DNA of 64,000 nt from Pyrenopolyporus hunteri (Eukaryota; Ascomycota; Sordariomycetes; Xylariales; Hypoxylaceae). The notes beneath the pieces were generated by a model, which did not search any database, had not been told where the DNA came from, and saw only the letters and a program-made list of their open reading frames with translations. A program made the position numbers and the translations under genes. Below are positions 45,006 through 59,072 of this stretch, in pieces (positions within the stretch are counted from its first letter, which is position 1; every line of letters begins with the position of its first letter). The DNA is taken from contig CADCXC010000004.1 in NCBI GenBank assembly GCA_902806595.1, positions 186,001 to 250,000 on the forward strand, read 5' to 3'.

Positions 45006-48000
45006 ATTTTATAATATTTATAATTTTTATTAATTTCGTTATCGTGTTTATTTTAATGTATACGATTATACGAATATTATATTTTCGTATTTTTTAAATA
45101 AAATTTTATTTTTTTACTTTTTATACCTTTTTAATACGGGGTAATTATATCTTTTATAAAAAAAATTTCTTAAGTTATTTTTATATAATTTATTTTAAAA
45201 TAATTAAATATTAATTAATATACTTTTTATTAAACTTTATAAATATTTATATTAAATTATATTACGTTTATATCCCCGTTTTTAAATACGTTTATTTAAA
45301 CGATATTTATATTTTTTTTATATAATTTTAATTATTATTTATATTATAAAAACCCGTTATTTAAGATTTTATTAAATTTTAACTTTAATTTTCGACTTTT
45401 AATTATATATTATTCGAAGTATTTTTTTAAAGTTATATAATTTTATATATAAAAATATATTATATTATTAATAAATTTTAACGAATAAATTATAAATTAT
45501 TTATTATATAACCGTTACGTTTTTAATGTTAAAAAACCGTTAAAATTATATTCGATTAATAATTTTTTTATTTTTTATGTTAATTATATTAATTTAAAGT
45601 CGTATTTTAAATTTATAACGTAATTTTTTATATTAATTTTTTTTAAATTTAATTATATTATATTTATATAACCGGTAATAATATAATTTTTATTTAATTA
45701 AAATTTAATACGATAATTATTTTATTAATGTACGAAGTCGGTAATTTTTTATTTTATTATATTTTTATATATAATATATAATGCGATTTAATTAATTAAA
45801 TTCCTTTTATCGAATAATTAAATTTTATAAAATTCGTCGAAATAATTTTAAAATTGTTAATTATAAAAAAAAAAAAAAATAAAAATAATTATATTTTTTA
45901 ATACGTATAATTTAACGTAAAGTTACGTTAATTAATAATTATAATTATTATTATTCGATTTTTCGATTTTATTTATTCGTTTTTTATTTATATAAATTCG
46001 AAATTTAATAATTTTATATTTTAATTTTTTTAATTTCGTTCGGATTTTATATAATTATCGACGGTTTTTAAATTATAATTAATTAAAACTATACTTAAAT
46101 TATAAAAAGGGTTTCGATTTTATAATCTATTCGCGTATATTATAACCGAATTTTTAATTCGAAAATAATAAAAAAAAATTAATTTAATATATTTAAAAGT
46201 CGAAAATTATATTTATTTATATTAATTTATAATATTTTACGGGAATATACGTTAATATACGTGTAAATTTTAAATTTAATAAAGTTTAATTTATAATACT
46301 TATTTATAAATTAAATATAATTAAATTTCGAAATTGTAAATTTTTTACGCGTTTTTCGTTTTACGTTTAATTTATCGTTAATTTATTATCGTATAATTTC
46401 CGGGTAAAATTATCGATATATAATATAAATTATATTTTTCGTAATTAAAAGTTAAATGTTTCGACGGACGCGTTTAAAGATATTATTTTTTTTTAAGTTT
46501 TTAAAAGTGTTTAAAACTTGTTTATAACTTTTAAAAAATTCGTGTATTTTAAATATATTATATATTTATTTAATTAAATTATTAGTTTTTTTTTTTATGT
46601 TGTTTTCGATTTTAATACGAATAAAAAATATTTTATTAATATTAAGGTTTTATTAATCGAATCGAAGTAAAATTTTATTATTACGAAAGTTTTTTTCGTA
46701 AAAAAAATAACGTATAAATTAAACGAATTTTTCGATATAAAATATCGAATTATATCGATATTTTTTTTATTATTATAATTTATATTATAAAAACCGTAAA
46801 AATAAATTAATTTTAAGTTTTTTAAATTTTAAATAATTAATAATTTAAGTATATAAAAGTTCGATATTAAAAAGTTTAAAAATTCCTTTTTTAACGTTAT
46901 TTATATTTAATTTATTTTTATAAATATTTTATTTATTAAGGTATTATTAAAAAAATCGCCGGTTAATAATAATGTTATATTTTTTTCGAAGTTTTTATAA
47001 TATTTCGTTTTAAAAATTTTTATTTATTAAATATTATCGAATGATTTAATTTTTTTAAGTAGTTATTTAAGTTTTAAATTAACGTATAATAATTTAAAAC
47101 GATTTTAATATTATATTAAAATATAAATAATTTTATAAATAAATAAATATATTAAAATTTATAAAATATAGATTTTCGTATTATTAATATCGATTTATTT
47201 AATTAATATAATTATTATTATTTATATTAAATATAATATAAATTTTACGGGATATATATAAAATATTTACCGTTCGTTATTATATAAAATTAACTTTTTT
47301 TTAAAATTAAAACCTTTTATATATATACGATATAATAAAACTTTAAATTTTAACTTAATTATAATAATAAATCGATTTTAATAAAACGTATTTATTTTCG
47401 AACCGTTATTATTTTAATGAAAAATTCGAGGTTAAAATTAAAACGTATAACGTTTTTCGACGTTATCGAAAAAAAAATATTTATCGAAACGCGTAAAAAA
47501 AATTCCCTAGTTTTAAAAATACGTAAAGTTTTTTAAAATAACCGGTAATAAATATTCGTTAACAGTTATTTAAAATAATATATGTCGATTTATATGTCCA
47601 TTAAAAATACATTTAATATAAACGATTTTATAATAATTTTTATAAAATATTACTTTTTTATAAAAGTTTTTTATAATATATATTTAATATATAAAAAGCG
47701 TAATATATAAAATTTTATTAATTTAATTTCGATATAATAAATCGATTATTATATTAATTTATTAAAATATTTCGTTAATTTATAATCGCTTTTATAAACG
47801 ACGTCGTAATAAAAAAATAATTATATAAAGTTCGATATATATTTAAATAAAATTATATAAATAATAATATATAAATTTTCGAATTTTTTTTTTAAATTAT
47901 ATAAATATTATTAATATAATTATAAATAAAACTTACGTATTTTTTATTTATTATACGTATATATATTAAAACGTATTTATTTATAAATAATTTTACGATT

Positions 48001-49694
48001 TTATTATTATAATTTTATTATTATATTTAAATATATTTAATTAATTAATTATATATTTAACGTTATAATAAAAAAAAAAACCTAAACTTTTTTTAAATTA
48101 TAAAATTATATTTAATTTATATTATTATATTTTATAAAGTTAATTTATTAATATATATAATAATATTTTAATTTTTTCCGTTAATTTCTTCGAATAAATT
48201 CGCATTCGATTACGATGTTAAAATATATTTAAATATAATTAAATCGTTAAATACTCGGTAAGTTTATATATTTTTTTCGTAAAAATTTATTTATTATTTT
48301 TAATATAAAATTTTTACGATACGTTTTTATTTCGATATTATAATTAAAATTAATAAATTTTGATATAAAATTAATTAATTAATGCGAATTACTTTTTAAT
48401 TTAATTTATAAAAACGTATAAAATAACGATTTTATATATATAAAAAATAAAATATATATTTTAATTTTTATAATTATTAATTATATTATTTATATATTTA
48501 TCGAAAAGTTATAATTTCGATATCTTTTTTATAAATTTAATAAATTAAACATTAAAAAAAATCGTCTTTTTATTTATTTTAATTTCTATTTTATTATTAT
48601 TTTATATTATATATTATTATTTATTTTTTAATAATATTGGAAAATATTATATATTTCGAATTTTACGAAAGTAATTTTAACTATATAATAATATATAAAA
48701 TAATTTTTAAATTTTATTTCGAAACGAATCGTAAAATTTATTATTTTTATTATAAACCTTATTATTTTTTAATTATTAATTTTATAAATAATTATTAATC
48801 CCCGCGTAAAAATTTAATTACTTCGTTTAATATTTAACTTAACGATGTAATTACGATATTTTTTAACGAAATATTTTTCATTTTATAAAATAATTTATTT
48901 ACTACGTAATTTAATAATTTAAACGTTACATTTTACGGTCGAAGCATTTTATTATTACGTAAATCATTTTTAAATACGTCGTTTTAAAGTTTATAATTAA
49001 AGATTAATATAATTAAAAAAAAGTAATTAAAATATAAACCGTTTATCGGATATAATTTTAAAATAATTTTTATTTAAATAAGTTTAAAATTTAACGTAAT
49101 AAAAAAAAATATTAAATTATAAAAAATTCGATCGATTTATAACCGAATTTATAATATGGTTTATTTTAAAATATATATATATATTTATAATTTTTATATA
49201 TATGTTAATAAGGATAATAAAGTAAAAAAAAAATTAATATCGATCGAAACGATAAAAAATTATAAGTTTAATCGATACGAAATTTAAGGTTATTTAATAA
49301 ACGTTTACGTTAAAAATAATTAATATTTCGATTTTTTTATATTTAAATAAAATTACGTTATAATATTAATTAAAACGAAACGTTTTAAATTTATATAAAA
49401 TTAACGAATATATAATTTATAAATATATTAAATATATAAAATTCATTTAATACATTAAAATAACGTAAATATTTAAAATAAAAGTAATAAATATCGCCGG
49501 TTATAAAAAAATAACGATAAATAACTTATTTAATAAAAATAATATACTTTAAAATTTCGTAAAAAATATAATTAAAAATAAAATATATAAAGTTTATATA
49601 ATTATATATAAAAACGAAGTTTTAACTCCACGGAAAAAAATTAAAACGTCGTTTCGAACGTTTATAAATTTATTTTTCGATAAAAAAAATTAAA

Positions 49695-49835
49695 ATACCT
49701 TCCCGTTTAATTAACCCCCCTTTTAAATTAAATAACTTTACTTTCGTTTAATTACCCCCTTCCGTTAAATTATATTTACCCGCTTAATTAAAATTTTTCG
49801 TTAAATTAAATTTTTACGTTTAATATAATCATTAA
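49695..49835. repeat. degenerate C-rich tandem repeat
   Basis: Repeated CGTTTAATTA-CCCCC/TTCCGTTAAATTA segments with ~24-30-bp steps. It keeps C-runs that are otherwise very rare in this element, and does so only on the plus strand. Confidence 0.4.
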
Positions 49836-52800
49836 CTTTTAAATCGATTATAATTTAACTTCGTTAATAAAATTATAATAAAAATAACTTTTAAAACTAT
49901 TTAATTCGCTATTAAAAAAAACCGTAAAAACGCGTCGAAATTTTACGCTACCGTTAAAGTTTAAAATTTATAATATAAACGTAAATTTAATTAAAATCTT
50001 TATAATTATTATTAATATCGAATTAAAATAACTTTAACGCCGATATTTTTAAACGAAATCTTATTTTTATAACATTTAAAACTTTAAATATTATTATTAA
50101 TTTTATCGAAAATTTAATTAATTTTATTAAAAATCCTATCGATAATAATATTTCGCTTTTAAACGTTAATAAAATAATCGAACGAACGATACGAAAAAAA
50201 AAATTAAAATTAACCGTATTACGAAACGAATAAATTATAAATATATCGATTATCGAAAAAATAATTTCATCGAAATAATTTAACGTTTATTTACGATTAA
50301 AATTATTTAAAACATAAAAAAACATCGAATACGATTAATTTAATTTATTATTAATTAAAAAAACACTACTTTTATTAAATAACATTACGAAAACTTTTAT
50401 TATCGTATTAAATTTTATTAACGATAATTACTTTAAAATATTTATTAATTCGACCCGTTATATCGTTTTCGATATTAATCGTTTACCTTCGTTTAATATA
50501 TAAAATAAAAAACGAAAACTTAATTAATTATTAATCGAATTTATTAAATTAATTAATAAAAATAAATCGATAACGCGTTTTAAAATTTATATTATTTAAT
50601 TTATAAACGTTTACGTACGCGATATAATTAAAATTAAAATATAATATATTATTATAAACGTAATTAATATAAAATTACGTTATAATTTATTTAAATTTTA
50701 TTTAAATGAAAAAAAAATTAATTAATTATTTTTTATTATAATAAATATAAATTAAAAAGTAAATTTTAAATATTATATAATTAAATTATTTAAAAATAAT
50801 TAAATATATTTTCATTATCGTTTTTTTACTTTATATAATATATATATAATATAAATTTATATAATTATATTTTAAATAAATTTTATTATTTTATTTAATA
50901 AAACTTTTTACTTTTTATTAACGGTTTCGTCGTCGTTTTTTTTTATAAATAATATTAAATGCGTTATTTTTTTTTTTTTAACGTATATAAAACCGTTAAT
51001 TTATTTTCGAAATCCATTCGAACATTAACTCGTTCGAAAATCGTTATATATTTATATTACTTTTTATATTTTTTTTTATAATTACGTATTTTTTAATCGA
51101 TAAAAAAAATTATAAAATTCGTTAATATAAATACGAAGTTTAAAATAAAAATTAAAATTAATATTAAAATTAACATTATTATATATTATTAATATAATCG
51201 TTTTAAATTTTTTTTTTTAAATATACGAATTTATAAATAAATAACGTAAATTTCCGTTATTATAATAATAATAAATATACGCGCCGTTTATTAAATTCGT
51301 ATTTCGATTTATAAATACGAAAGTAATTATATATACCTTTTATAAATTACGTTTATTTACGCATTAATTATATCGTTATTTATTAATACGTAAAAAACCA
51401 TAAATTTAAATATATAAAATAAAAATATTTTTTAATAATATATTAATAATATATTATAAATAAATATAAATTTTAATTAACGATTATATCGTCGATTTAT
51501 TATCGAAAATAATTTAATATAATCGATACGTTAATTATTTTCCGTCGATATACGTTTAAAACGTAAAATTAATAAAAATACGGCGATATCGTAAATAAAA
51601 ATAAATAAATTAATTATATAAAAATAAACGATTTAAACGGTTTTTTATATAATTATAAAAATTATAAAATTATATTAATTATATAAATATCGTTATAATT
51701 AATTTATTTAATATATATATAAATAAACTTTTAATTTTTTTTTTAAAAAAAATTAAAATAAATATTATACGATATGTTAATTATTAAAATCGCAATTATA
51801 AAAACGCTTAATAAAAAACAATATAAAATGTATTAAATAAACTTATATTATTTTATAAAAAACGAAAAAAAAACGTTAAAAAAATTTAAATTCGAATATA
51901 AATTTATTTTTATTAACGCGCGTAAAAATAAAACTTATTATATATTCGAAAGTAAATATAATTTATATATAAAAGCGGTAAAATATTATTATATTTATTA
52001 TTAATTATTTAAATTTATTTATTATAATTTAATAATAAAATTTATTTAATAAAATTATAACATTATATTTATTTATTTAATTTAATTAACGAAACGGGTA
52101 AAAATTTAAATTTAATTAAAACTACGTTATTAACATTTTATTAATTATAAAATAAAAAATAAAATACGAATTACGATTCGTAAAACCGTTAAATTTTAAT
52201 ATATATTTTCTTTTTTTTTTCCTTTTATATATATATTATAACGACGTTATAATATTAATATAAACATTCGTTTATAACTTCGATAACTATAAAAACTTTT
52301 TTAAATTTTATCGACTTTATCCCGTTAAAATTTACATTTAAAACTTTTAAAATTTAATTTAATTCGAAATTTATCGAAAGTAAATATATTAACTATAATT
52401 TAATTATATAAGTATTTATTAAATAATTTTTAAATATTATTTATCGATTTACTTCGTAATGTTTTAATAATAATATTATTTTTAATAAATTTAAATAATT
52501 TAAATATAACTTCGAAAATCGTAATATAATTATTAATAAATCGCGCGAAAAAATTATAATCTTTAAAATAAAGTTTTAATTAATATTAAAACATTTAAAA
52601 AATTAAATATAAAATATAAAAAAATAATTTACGATATTTAAAATCGAACTTTAAAATAAACGTTAAAAACGTCGAATCGAATATTTATACGCGTATTTAT
52701 ATTATTAAAACGCGCGTTTAAAACGTTAAAACGAACGTTTATATAATTAAAACGCGTTTTATACGTATTAACATTAATTTATAAATAAAATATTTATATT

Positions 52801-55149
52801 ATTTTAAATTTATTATAATATATATAAAATTTATTAACTTTATTAAACGGTCGAAAAATTTTTTAATTTAAAAAATTCTTCGTTAAATAAAATTATAAAT
52901 TATATTATAAAATTAAAATCGAATTATAAATCGAATTATTCGACGTAATTAACGTTTATATTATTTATATTAATTTAAATATATAATGTTAAATTAATGT
53001 TTAAATAATAAAAGTATAATAAAATATTTAAAAAAAAAAAATTAAAAATTAAAAAAACGAATTTAATACGTTTAAATATATTTTTATTTTATTATTTAAA
53101 TATACGTATTATATATACGTATTTATTAATACGTTTAATATATATAAAATAATAATACGAAATAATATAAATAATATATATAATTAAAATTATAAATAAT
53201 TTAAAATTTAAAGTATTTATTATTTTAATTAATTAAAATATAACGTCGTTATAATTACGTAATTATATAATAACTTATATTTCGCTCGATTTTTATATCG
53301 ATATTATAATTATACGTAATCGATATATAACTCGTATATATAACATCGTAAATTTAAAGCGAATTTTTTAAAATCGTTTAAAAAAATATATATAAATAAA
53401 ATAAAGATTTTTAAAATAAAAATTTAAATCGAAATTATCGGTAAAATTTATAATATAATTAATTAATCGATTTAATAAAATCGATTAATAAAATAAATAA
53501 TAATAATAAATTTACTACGTAATTAAATAAATATAATTATATTTTCGATAAAAATTATAATTTATAATCGACTTTTAATTATATTAATTAATTTTTTAAT
53601 TAATAACGTTTATTATTACTTTTATTTTTATAATTTACGTTTAAAATTCGAATATATTTAATTTTATTCCTTAATTAATACTTTATATAATAAAAATTAT
53701 AATAAATAATATTATATTATAATTTATTATAAAATAATTTAAAAATTAACCGTTTAACTTTACGTTATAAAACGAATTTTAAAAATTAAAAATAAAAAAA
53801 ACGAATTATAATTTTTTAAATTACGAGGTTAATATAACGTATTTATATTATATAAAATAATATAATTTAATTTATCGATTATTTTACATCGTTAAACGAT
53901 CGTATAATATTATAATAATAAATTTAAATAAATAATTATTTAATTATTATAATGTAATAATTTATAAAAAAGTTTAAATTAAATTATATTATATTAATTC
54001 GAATATAAATATATTAAATAAAAGTCGTAGTTATATTTTTAATAATTATAAAAACGTAAAAAAAAAAAATTTTTATAAAACGTATAAACGTATAAATTTT
54101 TTAAAGTTATTTTTATAATTTTATATCGTAAACGTATTTTTATATATATATATATTATATATAAATATTTATATAAAAAACGTAAAAATAAATTACCGTT
54201 TTATTATATTAAACGTTAAATTAATCGATTCGAAGTCATTAATTTATTATTAAAAATTTTAATTAAAAAGTTAATTTTCGAGTAATTTTAAATAATGTCC
54301 GTTATTATAAAATATTTAAGTAAATAAATATATAAACGTTATTATTACGAAATTTTAATTATTTTAATATTAATTTAAATTTTAAATTAACTTCTTTTAA
54401 AATATTTTATTATTTTATCGTATTTCGTTTTATTATTTATTTAATATCTCGGTTATTATAAATTTTTTAATATAATTTAATCCGTAATTTAATTTCGTTA
54501 TAATAATCGAATATAATAACGAATTAATATAAAAATTATTAAATTTTATAAATTTTTTTATAATTTATAAAAATTAATAAATTTCGAATTTAATTAATAT
54601 AATTAATATACGATTAAATAATTTAAAAATTCGAATTATCGCGTAATTAAATAATTTTAAAACTTAAATAAATAATCGATTCGAAATTTTAAAAATTCGA
54701 TTAAATAAACGGTTTATTATTTTAAATATCCGTTTAAAAATTACGTAAAAAATTCCATCTATATTTATATTTAATTATTTACGTATTTAAATATTAAAAT
54801 TATATTATAAAAATATTAATATTTTTACACGATTTATAAATAATAATATTACGTAAATAAATATTAAATTCGAATTATTTTTATTTATATAAAATAACAT
54901 CGTTATTAAAAAATTATAAAATAAATTAATAAATAATATAATAAAATTATCCGGTAAAAAATTATATAATAAAATTATAATCGATATATTTATTTTTACT
55001 TTCGATAATTTTTAAATTAAAACGAATTTCGTTAATTTTAAAATTTAACGTTAACGAGTTAAAAATAATTAAATTTAAAAAAATCTTATTAATAATCGAT
55101 GTTATTAACGTACGCATTTAAATAATCGAAGCTTAAATATAAAAAAAAT

Positions 55150-55405
55150 AAATGTAATAATATAACTTTATATTAATGTATTTATCGTAACGATAATAAC
55201 AATAAATATAATTTTATTATATATTTTATTACTTTACGTAATAAACGATTAAATTATAAATTTTAAATAAAAATATATCTTCGATTAATATAAACTTAAT
55301 TTAATTTTTCTTTTTTATATTTATATAACTTAATTAATTTATTTTTTCCTTACCTCGTATTATATAATTATATAATATAAAATCGTTTATTATTTAATAA
55401 ACTTT
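55150..55405 (+). repeat. dispersed ~270-bp repeat, copy 4
   Basis: Starts AATGTAATAATATAACTTTA and contains TTTATCGTAACGATAATAAC. It is more diverged than copies 2, 3 and 6, and followed ~110 bp later by copy 5 in the same orientation. Confidence 0.6.
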
Positions 55406-55516
55406 TATTATATTAATAATAAAAAAAATTACTTTTTAAATTAATCGATTTTTATAATTATTAAATTAAAAAAAAATGTATAATTACTTAATTTTAATAT
55501 AATTTTTCGCTTTAAT

Positions 55517-55795
55517 ATTTATAATAATATAATTTTATATTAACGTATTTATTATAATAATAATAATAATAAATATACTTTTATTAAATATATCGTTATT
55601 TTACGTAATAAACGATTAAGGTATAATTTTTAAAAATAAATATATTTATCGATTAATATAAAATTAATTAATTCGTAGCTTTTACATTTTTATAATTTAA
55701 TTAATTTATTTATTTCGTTATTTTTTATTATATAATTATATATTAATTAATCGATTATAAATTAATAATTTTTTACTTATTTAATAATATTATAT
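55517..55795 (+). repeat. dispersed ~270-bp repeat, copy 5
   Basis: Contains ATAATATAATTTTATATTAA, then the AT-only form of the shared core (TTTATTATAATAATAATAATAA). It ends in TTAATAATTTTTTACTTATTTAAT. Differences from copy 4 are mainly transitions. Confidence 0.6.
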
Positions 55796-58499
55796 TTAAT
55801 TTTTTAAATACTTTATTTTATAATGTATAAATTTCGTTTTAAATTTATAAAAACGGTCGAAAAAAAAAATAATTATAATTTAAAAGTTATAAATTTAATA
55901 TATATCGTATACAACAATAAAGTTATTTTTAAATTTACCGTTAATTATTTAAATTTATTAAATATTTATTTATTTTAAGTAAATAAATAATAAATTATAA
56001 ATTATAAATATCATTTATATTATAATAAATAATTTAAAATTTAAATTTTTATATAAACGTTTTATAATTTTTTTTTTATTATTATATCGATAAAATAAAT
56101 ATTTTACTTAAAATATAAAATATTTCATTAATTAAATAACGAAATTAATATATTTAATTCGACTTTTAAATCGATATTAAATATTAATAAATAGTAATTA
56201 ATTCGAGGGATATTTAAATATAAAAGTTTTTATTATTATTTAATTATTTACGAATTTATACGTATTTTATTATAATAATTTTTACTTTTTTTACGTTTAA
56301 TAAATTTTAAATTTTATATCTTAAAACTTTTGATATATTAAATTTTAAACGAAAATCGAATAATATTAATTTTTTAATAAAATTATATTTATCAACGTTA
56401 ATAATTTTTTCGTTAAAATAAAATTTAAACTTTTTTATTAAATTTATATAATATTATTTATTAATATAAATAATATTAATTACGTTTATATTTTTTAAAA
56501 TATATAATATAATATACTCTAAAGAAAATAAATTAATAAATTTATCGTATTTTTTTTTAAAATATATTTTAAACGTTATAACGTGTAAAAAATCGAAGTA
56601 TTTATAATTATTTTTCGATGACGTAATAATTTTTTCGAAATCGTAAATTACCGTTTTATATCGATTTAATTTAATATTTTATATAATAATTATATTATAC
56701 GACGAAATATTTCGATATTAAAAACTTTATTTATATATAAAATTTAAAATATTTAAAATATCGTAAAAAAATATTAATCGTATCGACGTTAAAAATTTCG
56801 TTATAATATAATATTTATAAAAGAAATACTTAATTAATAATATAACGATATAATATATATCGTAAAACGATTAATAATAAAATAAATTTAAATTATAATT
56901 ATATTACGTTTTTAAAATCGACACGAAATAAATATTAAAAAATAATTTATCGACGTAAATTTCGTTTCGTAAATTTTTTAAATAAAATGTTTTATAATGT
57001 TTTTTAATAATTACGTCTTTTACGGTAATAAACTCCCCGTTTAATATTATTATATTCGATATAATAATATTAAATTCGCTCGTTATTATTAATCGATTAT
57101 AAAAAATAATATTATTAATATAATGTTAAATAATATAAAAAATGAAATTTAATTTAAAGTTTAACTACGAAATCTTTTAAAGTTATTTATAAAAAAAAAG
57201 TTTATTTTATTATTAAATAAAAACGCTTATATCTTTATTATAAACGAAAAGGTTTAAAATAAATTTTATCGATTCGATACGTATTCGATTATATTTTTTA
57301 TAAAAAAAATTTTTTTAATTATATTTTAAAATTATATCGTTTTTATTAAACGTAACGTCGATATATTAAAACGGGTAATTAAATAACATAATACGTAATA
57401 TAAAATGTTTCGAACGTTAATAAAATCGAAATAACATTAAAATAATTAAAAACGTTAAATACGACTTTAATATTTTTAATAAAATATCCGCGTTTATATA
57501 TAAACGGTTAAAAAACTTTCCTTCGATCGTTTATTCGAAGTTAAATTAATTAATTTTTTATATAATATTTAAATAAAAATAAAATTATAAAGTTAATAAT
57601 TTAAAGTTTAAAATAAAAATTATTATTATATTTTACGAATAATAAATAAAATTATTATAATATTAATATTAAAATATTTAATTTAAAAATTTAATAATTT
57701 AACTTATTAATCGACGAGTTTTAAAATTACCGGAGATTATAATTAAAAATTTAACGAAGGTAAATAAAAAAAGGAAATTAATATACGAGGCGTTTTTTAA
57801 AATAATTATATTTAACGAATCGTAATCGTTAAATTAACGAAAAGTTATTACTTTAAAAAAAAAATAAATAAAAAAGGAAAAAATATTATTACTTAAATAA
57901 AAAATATTAAAATTTTATATAAAATATTAAAAATATTTTTAAACGAGTAATTATATATTAAAATATAAAATATTAAAAATATTTAAATATTTAAAAATAT
58001 TTATAAATATTTACTCGATATTTATTTTAATAAAAAGTTACGATATAAGTTAATATTTTTATATAAATATATTAAATAAAAAAGTAATTTATTTTAAATT
58101 TATTTTAAAACGTATTATTATTTATTTATTAAATAAAACTTTAAAATATATTAAAAAATAAAAAACGATAATTTAATTTATATAAGTAAATATTAATAAA
58201 AATTATAATATATTATAACATTATATAATTTTTATATACGAGTTATATATAAAATAAACCCTTTAATAAATTTAAATTAATCGAAGCGTCGACGTTAAAA
58301 AAATCATTAATATTTTTTTATACATTTATTTAATTTTTTTATTTATTTTTTATAAATTTTAACTTATTTTTATAATAATTTAATTTAATAAAAAATACTT
58401 TAACTCGAAATTATAAGTTTTTATACGTCGTTAAATAAAAGAAATCTTTAAAAAATAATTCGAAAAAAAAAAAAAAATAAAAAGCTTTAATATTATATT

Positions 58500-59072
58500 T
58501 ATATTTATATTATCGCCGTCGATTTTTTTCGTTAATAAATATTTCGAAGAAATTATCGATTTTAACGAACTTACTTTTAAAAAAACTTAATTAAATCATT
58601 ATCGTAATTTATTTATTTTTATACGTTATATTTTATTTAAATTTAAAAAAAAAGTAAATTTAACCTTTAATTAATATATTATTAACCGTATATTTTAATT
58701 ATTTTATAATCGTAAATTAAATAATTTAAATTATAATAAACGTATAAAATTATATTAAATTTATAACGTTTTTTTACTTAAATCATCGATATTTAATTTT
58801 AATAAACGATTTTTTATTTTTATTTATTTAAATTTAACGTTAATTAAAAAATAATGTCGCCGTTTATTTTCGAATACGATTATTTTATCGAATTCGAATA
58901 CGTTAATTTTTATTATATTCTTTTATCGATAATATTTTCGCCGTTTATTTTCGAATACGATTATTTTATCGAATTCGAATACGTTAATTTTTATTATATT
59001 TTTTTATCGATAATATTTTCGTCGTATATAAACCTTCCTTTAATATTAAATATTTTACGAAATAACTTATAA
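58500..59072 (+). pseudogene. RIP-eroded coding relic with in-frame 81-bp duplication
   Basis: A plus-strand frame beginning near 58513 stays coherent for ~180 codons with only TAA stops, resembling an eroded protein gene. Within it, 58857-58937 and 58938-59018 are an 81-bp tandem duplication differing at one C/T position. A second plus frame is fully open from ATG 58854 to 59072, so the original frame is ambiguous. No family is recognisable. Confidence 0.35.
58857..59018. repeat. 81-bp tandem duplication (two copies)
   Basis: Both copies start TCGCCGTTTATTTTCGAATA and differ by a single C/T. The near-identity in a region where other repeats have many differences suggests the duplication arose after most RIP had occurred. 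Confidence 0.85.

Noticed and set aside
58854..59072. Intact 72-aa protein gene
   Set aside because: The open frame results from an 81-bp duplication of stop-free AT-rich sequence; an overlapping frame looks at least as coding, so I treat it as a relic.
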